Positions 39,701 through 49,200 of a DNA stretch of 49,502 nucleotides are shown in pieces; position 1 is the first letter of the stretch, and the number at the start of each line of letters is the position of its first letter. The translations under genes were made by a program, and so were the position numbers. The notes under the pieces were generated by a model. The model was not told where the DNA came from. It did not search any database and worked only from the letters and a program-made list of their open reading frames with translations. This DNA is from Fibrobacter sp. (GTDB lineage: Bacteria > Fibrobacterota > Fibrobacteria > Fibrobacterales > Fibrobacteraceae), in the NCBI GenBank assembly GCA_017503015.1, contig JAFVTX010000004.1, positions 1 to 49,502 of the forward strand, written 5' to 3'.

Positions 39701-42700
39701 TGCGTTACTTGAAGAAGATATCGTATTTTAACCGTGGTGATTCGACACCCTACCGTGAATTTGAGTTTGGCTATGATTATTCCCTGCATCCCAAGGCGTT
39801 GAATTCCTACTGTAAGGGGCGCTATCCTGCAGACAACGGACAGGTTGAGGATTCTCCGGATTATGCGGGCCTTGGAATATGTGAAAGTCAGAATAGCGGG
39901 AACCACCTTTATGGCAAGCTTTCCCTGAAATCAATTACGGAAACGGACTGTCAGCACGGAAAATGTTCCAGTCTGCCCCCGTTCAAGTTTGAATACCATT
40001 CGCCGTCCCTCACTTCAACGCGGCTGTCCACAAAGAACAGTTGGATGAATTTGTCGCAGAATTTGACTTATGCAAGCCCCGAAGATACGGTCGGGACGAA
40101 CCAGTTCCCGGATAGCTATTATGAGAATATTACCGATTTGGATGCAAGTATTATCGCCTCTTCCAATGTTGTAGATGATTGGGGGTTCTGGAACGAGCGC
40201 GCAAATCCAGAAAACCACAAGGTTTGGCAGGATTTTGCCGACTATGGTGCGTCTGCCTGGAGCCTTTCGCGGGTGACGGAACCTGCTGGGGGAGTTGTAG
40301 AGATTGATTACGAGAGAGATGTCTACAAGGATGGAGAAGAAAATTCCAGCGAGAACATGTATGCGGAATTTGAAAGTGCAGATTACTGTAAAAACTATGC
40401 CGGGGATTATCCGGTTGCGGAATCGGACAGCATTCGGATATGCTTGGAACTAGGGCCGTTGTATTGGCGTGAACAATGTCTGGGTCCCCGTTCCGCTTTC
40501 TGGGATGTGGTAAGGCCTGCTGGCTACCAGGGAACGGGCTTTGAGTACCTCGATACCATGGGCGTAACCTCGTCTGGCGAAGTAGACACATCGCGCAATG
40601 TCTTGTACAATGTTCTTGGCAACATGGGAACTAAGGTAAAATGCGGTTTTGGTGGTCTTGGCAGGTGTTCTAGGACTCGTTCCGTTGCCGTATTGGGTGA
40701 TGCAAAACCGCTAAAATTGCTATCGAAAAACGACGGGTCTGCCCGCCGCCTGCTTGTGCTGGACCGTTCTATGCACTATATGGATGCCGCCCTTCAAGCT
40801 GCCGCCGACAAGATAAATTCGAGCAAGAATTGGGGAATCAAGTCCAAACAGGGTTCCTTCTGGGTTAGAAATTCAATGTCCGAGATGAAGGGCGGCGATT
40901 TGCGGGTCAGGCGCCTTGTCCGCCATGACATCGGACGGACTGTCACGACGGAATACACGTATGAACCCGGTGAAATAGCACAGTTGCCTGATTCTGCTTA
41001 CAATACGGTAATTGGGAACCGCTTCTATTCGGGCAAGGTCTCGTTTGCCCTTCCCGACATGGACCTGTCTCCAAAATCCAGGATAGTGGGCTTTGGCGAT
41101 AATGACTTGTTCTATGTTCCCGGTTCCAATATCACCTACCCCAAAGTCACGGTGAAAAATTATGGGGCGGGAATATCCAATGGACGGACAGAGTATGAAT
41201 ATGTCACGCCTGAGACAGGCATTCCTGCGGACTTTATAGACGAAGACACTCGGAGTGCCCTGCAACCGTTCCTTCGCGTGAATACAAGGATTTTCGTGTG
41301 GGGTGGCTACGAGGATGACCGGACATACAAGGAGCGCCCCTTCCTTGTGGCATTCACCCTACTTGATGCGAACAAGCATGCCCTCGGAGAAACCCGCAAG
41401 ATGATGGTTGTAAGGGACGGGGTGACCAGTTTTACGTTCTATGATGAAAACATCCGCAATGCCCGTTACCTTGCCGCCACGTCACGGTTCTCGATGGATT
41501 CATCCCTTTCCGTGCAGCATGATACCCTTGCGTTGAACGCCTCACTTTCCGATTTTAACGACATGGATGTCTCTGTTATCTGGTTCTTGGGAACTTATAC
41601 CAAGACATACAACAAGCAGGGAATGAAGGATGAGATTCGCGATGACCAGAACTTCGTGTTGCATAAATCGTGGTTGCGTTCGCAGAAGGAGGGCTATTAC
41701 CCTATCATATACAAGGCTGTGGAGTATGGACAAGATTCCATAACCTTGCAGGAGATGGATGCCAATTCGGGCGCGGAAAAAGACGAGCGGGATGTCGCCG
41801 ACTTCGAAAGTTCCGTAGCCTATCACGACTTTACGGCATTCTTGGGATTGAATACAAAAATTTCGTTCTATCGCGGCGGAAGTTCCGCTTTGATGGTTAG
41901 GCAGGATAGCACCGCCTATAGCACTCGAGTCCCGGATATTGCACCCGGTGTGGCCGAAGGCGCTGAAAATACCCAGAAAAACAAGATAGGTCGTCAGGTG
42001 GAAAGGTGGAGTTATGAAAGGGTCTTGAAGTGCAAAGACGGGAAGAAAGACAAAAATTGTGAAAAACAATATATTGCGCTTTATGACAAGGATTCCCGCA
42101 AGGATTCCAAGAGTTTCAGGTATATTCGCTACCCCGCCTTCCAGGTATCTTCGGTAAGTTACACGGGTCACGACAACCAGCCGTCTTCGCACATTGGGTT
42201 ATGGGGAAAAAGCGCGTTGGAAAATCACCAATTTGACCCGCTAACGGGACTTCCTACGGCGACTCTTGCAAAGGCTCCCTCCCCGGACGGAAAAGAGATG
42301 CGTAAGTTGACCTTGAAAAAGCCGCACTACTCGGTAGTTGATGGGGACACATCCCTTGCAAATGGAATGTTCCGCCGGAACATGCTTTCGCAGAACTATC
42401 TCTCCGCCCTATATTCGGGGACTGTTCCTGCAACATCGCCATGGAATTCGATTCAAGTGAATGACAGCCTGAGGAGCTTTGACATTGCGCCGTATAGGCA
42501 AATGCCCGATTCCGTTTATCCGGGAAAGAAAAGGCCGTATGTCGGATGGGGAAATTTCAGGAGTCGCCGAGAGCCTAGGGAAATCGTGGGTGGAGGTAAC
42601 CTGTTGTCTGCGGTGTCGCCTTTCCAGAGTACGGATCCGGCGCATGGGCAGTCTTTCCCTACGGTAACGGATTATGATGGTGAAATGATTGGTTTTGTAG

Positions 42701-43281
42701 ATTGGCATTTCCGGGTGCGGGAATCTCGCGACGGGTTCGGGCGGACTACGGCTACGCATTATTCTCATGATGGAATGTACGAGACGGGGCTGTTCTTCCC
42801 GGCGGGCCTTTCCGAGGTAGCAAGCTTTGTTCCCCATAGGGATACCATCGCCATGGCTAATTGTGGAATCAACTCACTTGGCTATGGGGTAACAGAAAAC
42901 GAACTTGTTTTGTTTGATGGTTTTTCTCAAATTAGTTGTTATGCGGTACCAAAACAGGGGCGTACCCTGATAGCTGAATATACTTTACGAAAATCAGGCC
43001 GGGCATGGGAAACAGTCCGTGATACAGTCTCTGGGAACCCTTATGTGCTGACGCTCTATGGGGGCTACCTTTTGTCATACCTTAGAATTTACCCTGCAGA
43101 TGCACAATCAAGGACATTCGTGTATGACCGCTACGGGAACATGGTCAGGTTCGTTTCCGAAGATAACGTTTCTACTTATTACGAATATGATCCGTTCGGA
43201 CATCTTGTCCAGGTTCGCGATGACGATGGCAACAGTTTCAAGGCCCATCACAGGGAATACAGGAACGGAGGCCAAAATTGA
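36727..43281 (+). CDS. Giant secreted RHS-associated protein (shell component 1)
   Basis: This 2184-aa protein has a signal peptide at residues 1-26 (NWLMAALVAISPLFALQG). At 38-105 it carries the opening typical of secreted RHS/SpvB-like proteins of the Bacteroidetes-Fibrobacter type: SLQTGNFAYSIPLGELPGPY, LSLSYHAGI and ATWVGLGWTLSPGSISRD. A Gly/Ser-rich block (about 135-298) interrupts it. A very long, mostly beta middle follows, with many VYG/YG-type turns and scattered cysteines. The end has YD repeats (FVYDRYGNMVRF, YYEYDPFGHLVQVRDDDGN, about 2128-2175) and stops after YRNGGQN without an RHS core. It is therefore like the first half of a split RHS shell. The next gene carries the core. 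Codon use is more relaxed than in the housekeeping genes. The translation start could also be the ATG at 36748. Confidence 0.85.
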   Translation: MIATFVTMARNWLMAALVAISPLFALQGGPVQPDYMQFEPSGMKDMVSLQTGNFAYSIPLGELPGPYGGYPLSLSYHAGISPQQEATWVGLGWTLSPGSISRDIRGVPDDQFHGGTLGYVYRYSAIQTWNLETSWTIGVVSIGQNVSSTGGVGFSATVGPRISGVAGVGFTVGTEAIGVEGTVGFKDAAGLNIGLMLSSNGIASVRMGTSIGGRNVKVSAGVQYSTGSGAAYSVGFGDAHGVSNVGLSAGPSGISTSMKSGPISTGMSRNGSSVSVNGSGLSVSNASAKGGVRTSSAGFPIVVPTYVGVFSLGFGQALHEYHLRSATSDYVYGYMYQAGPSILSDGQNKIFGLPVAMASQGGSSGNIPWKWTMKGRTLESLGEDEMYPSYDMYTVSSEGVSGTFRPFTREEHRLHKIVSNEKTTSSEVFEDYSVLLKDSTDGWPYGSEFEEATGGSVLARSQNHDYESYRQCIHSDSCSPYALYSTRFRNEGNRLVFRKNTESDDTLTTGMNFLFVGEGGYYESEPFEGAKSRERRKISDILLKRKLDSYDYALYGSRKIEPILEDNSPVGKLKGFVITNSDGTRYYFEQPVRSYLKVDYSINQEKGTPIFVDLKGDASDDFLDSLVSAVRSFLDWSVEMVNPSQAVENTLNYVFKKGSLDEKCKSGYESENNALFYTYQVNMNPYATQWLLTEIRGADFIQLGDSVADNVGYNVKFHYTEPSIYRWRSPFARPGLDAVDLPNFRMPKNGYTPEGCDSRMYQAGFGVKEYVYLKSIETSTHRVEFELNDPATEERVDGKGWDFNYNDKSKTMPIVVQASILSRASVVSEESASLPTGNGSQQAFTKQKISIVPEYLYTNMKLPERLLRMFRGNAAIKVTGMPSVNAPTISFMVQDSVLYQMPSEITFAVDSVGQFEESPADEYGYGLYRLRIRLVGDSIYAYRYAKSNSDMDKYNHATVVFGENGNYVSHPLINWSDLVFAGDSSDPAENQMRYLKKISYFNRGDSTPYREFEFGYDYSLHPKALNSYCKGRYPADNGQVEDSPDYAGLGICESQNSGNHLYGKLSLKSITETDCQHGKCSSLPPFKFEYHSPSLTSTRLSTKNSWMNLSQNLTYASPEDTVGTNQFPDSYYENITDLDASIIASSNVVDDWGFWNERANPENHKVWQDFADYGASAWSLSRVTEPAGGVVEIDYERDVYKDGEENSSENMYAEFESADYCKNYAGDYPVAESDSIRICLELGPLYWREQCLGPRSAFWDVVRPAGYQGTGFEYLDTMGVTSSGEVDTSRNVLYNVLGNMGTKVKCGFGGLGRCSRTRSVAVLGDAKPLKLLSKNDGSARRLLVLDRSMHYMDAALQAAADKINSSKNWGIKSKQGSFWVRNSMSEMKGGDLRVRRLVRHDIGRTVTTEYTYEPGEIAQLPDSAYNTVIGNRFYSGKVSFALPDMDLSPKSRIVGFGDNDLFYVPGSNITYPKVTVKNYGAGISNGRTEYEYVTPETGIPADFIDEDTRSALQPFLRVNTRIFVWGGYEDDRTYKERPFLVAFTLLDANKHALGETRKMMVVRDGVTSFTFYDENIRNARYLAATSRFSMDSSLSVQHDTLALNASLSDFNDMDVSVIWFLGTYTKTYNKQGMKDEIRDDQNFVLHKSWLRSQKEGYYPIIYKAVEYGQDSITLQEMDANSGAEKDERDVADFESSVAYHDFTAFLGLNTKISFYRGGSSALMVRQDSTAYSTRVPDIAPGVAEGAENTQKNKIGRQVERWSYERVLKCKDGKKDKNCEKQYIALYDKDSRKDSKSFRYIRYPAFQVSSVSYTGHDNQPSSHIGLWGKSALENHQFDPLTGLPTATLAKAPSPDGKEMRKLTLKKPHYSVVDGDTSLANGMFRRNMLSQNYLSALYSGTVPATSPWNSIQVNDSLRSFDIAPYRQMPDSVYPGKKRPYVGWGNFRSRREPREIVGGGNLLSAVSPFQSTDPAHGQSFPTVTDYDGEMIGFVDWHFRVRESRDGFGRTTATHYSHDGMYETGLFFPAGLSEVASFVPHRDTIAMANCGINSLGYGVTENELVLFDGFSQISCYAVPKQGRTLIAEYTLRKSGRAWETVRDTVSGNPYVLTLYGGYLLSYLRIYPADAQSRTFVYDRYGNMVRFVSEDNVSTYYEYDPFGHLVQVRDDDGNSFKAHHREYRNGGQN

Positions 43282-43283
43282 GA

Positions 43284-46200
43284 ATGGTCCTCATTTTCAT
43301 ATTGGCCCTTCTGGGATTGTCCTTTGGTCAGTTGTCTGTCCGAATTCCCGGCGATAGTCCCACACAGTTTATTTTGGGTGAAAAGGCTTTTGTTCCGGTG
43401 TTCATAGACGGCGTGTCGGGCAACGGCTCCACGGAACGCGAACAGGGGGTTGCCCCCTATGTTCTGGAAAATGTTTCTGGGAATGCGGGCTGGCTAAAAC
43501 CAAATGGCCGCCCTGCATACAATTCCAGCCTGGACAACGCCTATTACCATTGGCAGAACAACCAGATCTTCTGGCTTGAACTTTCCGGTTTTCCTCCGGC
43601 AGCGGGAACATATTCGGGAACACTTCGAGTACGGAATACGGCAACAGGCGAGTCCCAAAGTATATCGTATTCATTCAGTGTCATAAATCCACCCTCGAAC
43701 TATTACGGGGTGGTAATTGCCATGCATGATTCCGCGGCCAGTTACGGACGGCAGATGGAAATATACACATCGTTAAAGAACACAGCGACCGCCGCAAGGA
43801 CCCTTCAAAGCCCCTACATAGATTATTACGCTACGCGCATGTCGGGAAGACAACCCGTAGTCAATGTCTGGAAAAAACCATCCAACGGTTGCGTGCAGGT
43901 GTTAGATTGCGGACAAGGGAATTTTGTGATACGCCACAGGTTCAGCGGTGAAGTCTCTATCGGGGCGGGGGCAAGATCGGGAGAATTTCAAGTCGGTTAC
44001 AACGAGGTGGCAGGTTCCACGGACCCCTATTACTATAGTCCGTTACAAGACAAGGACATCTGGGCGTTCTTAGATGTGAATCAAGGGTATGTCGCTGCAA
44101 CAGAGAGAAATGCCTATGTGGATTATTCCGCATTCCGCTGGGCGACGAACTATACGGCTCGGGCCATGCAGCGAAACCTCTTTTATAACCAATACGAGGC
44201 CCTTTACGACCATTCCGGCAATCGATTGTGGGGTACTGCTCCGTCTTGGTTCTCTGAACAGGGGTGTCATGAAGTGCGTATGACTACAGCGACTTCGTAC
44301 AACTGGCAAAAGTTTAGGACAAATTCGGGGATTTCGGGTTTCTGTACGGAAGGACTTGTGAATACATCTCCCGTGATTCAATTTTCTACGTCCGGCCCCG
44401 ACACGATATATGAGGGCGAGGACTATTTTATGCGCCCTCTCGTCACCGATGTGGACGGTGATGACTTTACCATGGAACTGGTGGGTCCCCATCCTTCTTG
44501 GATAGAAGTTGGGACCCCGGCAGATTATTGGGATGATTATGAAAATGTTATAAAAAACAACGTGAACACGGCTACAAACAGGAAGGTGTTTTACATTCGC
44601 TCTCGACATGGCGACATTCGCAAGACGGCGGTCAAGCCTACCGGAAGCTATACTTACACGGTGAAGGTGACGGATTCATATGGGGGAAGTTCTACTGCGA
44701 CCCGGACGGTCGTGGTTGTTGACGGAAGCCTCCATCCGTCGCACACCCCCTCGGGCCTTGCCGTATTGGTTGGTGACGAGACCTGGTTCAAGAGATACCA
44801 GCTGGATGTGGCGAGCGGGATAGTGAACTACTCGGGGGCGGGAAAGACTCTTTCTGCAGGGTGGCACTATGACTATTATGGAGTCTTTGCGGAAAGGCCC
44901 TCTACTTTACCTTTGCCTGCGGCTCACCATTGGTACACGGACCCCAACGTGGATGTTTCCTATGAAGCCTGTGGCGACGGTCGATTCCGGCTGCGCTATA
45001 TTGGCAAGTCTGCCCAGACTTTACTTGCGAACCGCTCCTATCAGGACAGCAAGACGGGATTCGTTTACGGGACAAACGGAAGGATGAATAAGGTGGATGA
45101 CTGGTCCATCGGAGATTTCTATGCTGGTGGCGATACACTTCGGCGTAGGCAGTATGCGCCTAAGGCCCCGCTTTATGACGGAGACGGAACTCTCCTGTGG
45201 GGTGAGGCTCCATCGTGGGCGGCGGATTGTGGTGACAATTCATCTTCATCAAGTTCAAGTCTTTGGTCGTCTAGTTCGACTACTGGACAAAGCAGTTCTT
45301 CTGTTTACCCGCCCAATTCTTCATCGAATCCTATTTCCAGTTCTTCGGTGCAGTCGGTCAGTTCCTCTTCAATTCCGGTCAGCAGCTCATCTGCGGTGTC
45401 CAGCAGCTCTGCCGTCTCGTCATCGTCGTTCAACCCTTATACGGATTTGCTTATACGTTTCTCGGATAATTCCACTTCGACAGGTGCGGCGAATTTGAAA
45501 CTCGATGTGGTGAACAAGGGGAATGCTACTGCCAATATTGGCGGTTACGAACTGCGCTTCTACTATAATGGCAACGAAAACCTGGATGCGTCACGGCTAG
45601 TGTTTGAAAACTACCAGAATTTGTCTGCAGTACAAAGTAAGGTGACTGAACAGTGCGAAGAGAACCTGTTTGTTTACAGGGTTAAGTTTTCTGATGATGC
45701 GCAAATCCAGCCGGGGGCGAGTGCTCCTCCTGGAGGAATGGACCTTGCCGTGCATCTAGATCCATGGCAGAATTACGATTGGCGCGGTTTTGCCAGTTGG
45801 GTGGATGCAAGTGAGCTGACGGATAATCCAAATATGGCACTATTTGATGCCAATGGCAATCTTGTCTATGGGACGGAAATGTGGCCCTGTAACGGCTATA
45901 CGAAAAAGAGTCTAAAGTTGACCGTGAACGAGACCGTTCATGCTGAGGGAATGGGAATACCCAACGGGTACGTGAATGATGCCGTAGGCAACGTCTCCCT
46001 AGAAGTCCGCAATGACGGTGATTCGAGCCTTGTCGGCCCTGTATATGTGGATTTTTATGTGACTCACCCTGCAAGTCATGTACCTATGCTCGTTATCGGC
46101 ACCGATACGCTTTCTGTTGCCGGCACGCTGATGTCGCTCGGCGATGGTATTGCTGTTTCGCGAACATCTTCCGGAAATAGGCATACTTTCCGCTTTGTGC

Positions 46201-49200
46201 TTGCAAATGGTTTGCAGGCGGCCGCAGTCCGTAACATTTCCTTTGTTTTGCTGGACCAGTGCCTTACGGATTGCCCGTCGGGCAGCGAAAGCGTCTATAC
46301 TTGGAGTCTGGCAGATGATTGGTCCGCCATGGACGGTATAGCGAATCCATGGAATTCGGTGAAGACGGAAAAAGTCGCTGTCTATAGTTCTACAGGGGAA
46401 CTTGTCTATGGGACTCCGGACCCTTCGTCACCGACACCCCCCATGCAGGAGATTGCCGTGGGCGACACCGTTTTCTCCTTGACGCACCCGCGAACGTCTT
46501 TGGCTTCCCAGGTAGCGAACAGGACGGACGCCGTCCAATATTCCGCGGGTCAGTTGCTTTCGGGGGGTGATTTCGAGTCGGACTGGTTGCATGGATGGAA
46601 CGTATCCGGGTCTGCGCATAGTGTCCGGGGAATTTCGCCGCAGGGTTCGAGGCACCTGGAACTTTCGAGCGGAGCCCGCATAACCCAGGACTTACCCCTC
46701 CAGGCGGGGAGATTGCTTGCGGATAGCGGTGCGGTACTGATGCTCTGGCATACGGGAACCCTGACAGTCGAAATTTCAAAGAACGAAACTTCGGTAAACA
46801 CGAATACAGTTTCGGGTGGCGGCACATGGAAACGTGACACCGTGTTCCTTGCGAAATCCCTGTTTGACGGTTCTTCCGTTTACGCGCTCTCCATTTCCGC
46901 CAATGGCGCGTCGAGCCTCGATGACGCCATCCTGACTGCTGTTACAGCGGCTAAGCCGACCACTTATGCGGTGCGCTTTACCAACACGGCGGGGGAGGAA
47001 CTGGAGAGTCGCGCCTACGACGGTGCGGAGGAACTGCTGGTGACTGATTCCGAGCACGACGGAATGGGCCGCACCTGGAAAAAGTACCTGCCCTTCGCTC
47101 TCCCCTGCAAGGGGGCAGCCGACTGCAATTCCGAGCGCAAGACAGCCCACAACTCCGGCATGGCAAAGTCCTACTACACCGCGTCGAACCCGGATTATCC
47201 CGACGCAGGCGGTGTCCCCTATGTGGAAACGAAATGGAAACCCGACCCCATGGCCACCAAGGATGTGGAGGGCGCTCCAGGTAGTGCCTTCGGCGTTACG
47301 GGCGTAGATGGGCGGACGCACTTGGTAAGGTCCTATTCTTCGGGCGTCAACTTGTCAGGCGTCAACCTGCTGGACTCGGCCAGCCTGAACTCCGCCGTAG
47401 CAGCCGTGCGCCACGGACGGGCCTACGACGGCGACACGAACTATCGCGCTACGAGGGATGCGGGCCCCACCCACCTGTGGGAACTGAACACGGACCAGGA
47501 CGGTCGCAGGGCGTTCACGGTGAAGGACGGCGAGGGCCGTGTAATCGTGAGCGGTTCGCTGGACAGTACGGGCAGGCTGCTCGCCCGCAGCGTGAACGAA
47601 CTGGATGCCCGCGGAAACGTGGTTAGGTCGCACCCGCCAATGAGTTGCGGCTATACGCCAAGACCCGCGAACTGCGTTACCCCGAATGAATACGGCTACG
47701 ATGCCCAGAGCCGTGTTGTCAGGAGCAAGGAGCCCGACGCGGGGGAGACAAGGACATTCTATGACCTGATGGGCCGCGTCCGCGCGACACAGACGCAGAG
47801 GCAGATTGACTCCGGTGCATATTCCGTTACCGTCTATGACAACCTAGATAGGCCGATTTACACTGGTGAATGGAAAACTGCGCTTGACAGCGGCGCGGCA
47901 AGAGCGTATTTTGGCAATGTGCAGAACAGGAACAGCCCGACTATCGCCGAATTCACTCCCGGTACGGTAGCGCGTACGTTCTATGACCGTATGCCCGCCA
48001 GGGACACCTTGGGCGTGGAACTTTATCCGGCGTCGGTCCAAACTGACGCGTTCAAGTACGGCAAGACCCGCACGGTGGCGGTGATATCCGACGTGTCCGT
48101 CGACGGCAGCGGCAACGTTACTCGGGTGTCGACTGCAAATACCTACGACAAGTACGGGCGAGTGGCGGCGACTTACACTTACGACCCGACTATGCCTGCA
48201 GACAGCCTGAAAATGCTCGCCGTGGAGACGGAATACGACCTTGGCGGCAAGGTTACAAGGACGGCAAAATACCCCTACGGTGTGAATGGCGGTGGCTCAA
48301 GTAGAAAAATTGTGGAACGGTATACCTACGACCGCCTTGGCCGCGTAGACAGCTTGTTCTCGAAGAACGGAGGTGGTGACGAGGTGCTGCTGGCGCATTA
48401 CTCCTACTACCCGACGGGAAATGTGAGGGAGGTGAAGATGGGCGACGCAATCACGCTTGCCTACACCTACCATATCAGTGGAACCGTAAAGTCGGCCACA
48501 TATAGCGCCAATTCCGACGGACAGGAATCAAACAGCCTCTACTCCGAGACCCTCCATTACGAGGACTGTGGCGATGCCAACTGCACCCCGCAATATAACG
48601 GCAACATTAGCCGTATGGTGCATGAACTGGCCCACGGAAATGCGGACTTTGGCCAGTATCGTGATGTGGCCTATGCCTACGACCAATTGAATAGGTTGAC
48701 AAGTGCCGATGATGTGGAACAGGACTACTTCGATGAAGTCTTTGAGTATGACGCACAAGGAAGAATGACCGTTCAACGGCGAGATACTAGTATTGCAAAG
48801 AATGCTGGTGGCGAGTATGCTTATTATGCCAATACCAACAGGCTAAAGTCCGTGGCGAACGGAATGGGCGGAACGGCTGATGACCACAATATGAGTGACG
48901 CAAACAACTTTGTCTATGATAGTGAAGGAAATCTAATTGAAGATAAATCCAAGAAAATGAAAATCTCCTACGACTGGAGGGGAATGCCCGTGGAGTTTGT
49001 TCGTGAAATCGAAAATGGGGATTCTTTAAAACTAGTGATGAAGTACGATGGCAACGGAAAGAGAATTTCGAAAACGAGGCTTCGTAAAGGAACCGGTTCA
49101 GGCGAATGGCCTGTTGAACATGTTACCCACTACACAGGTATAGGAACTGAAATCCGTACCGGCAATAGCGGAAATGGAAATGAGACATGGGTTGTTGTTA

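Noticed and set aside
45237-45431. Serine-codon tract as a DNA microsatellite with phase variation
   Set aside because: Six different serine codons are mixed, so there is no uniform repeat unit for slippage.
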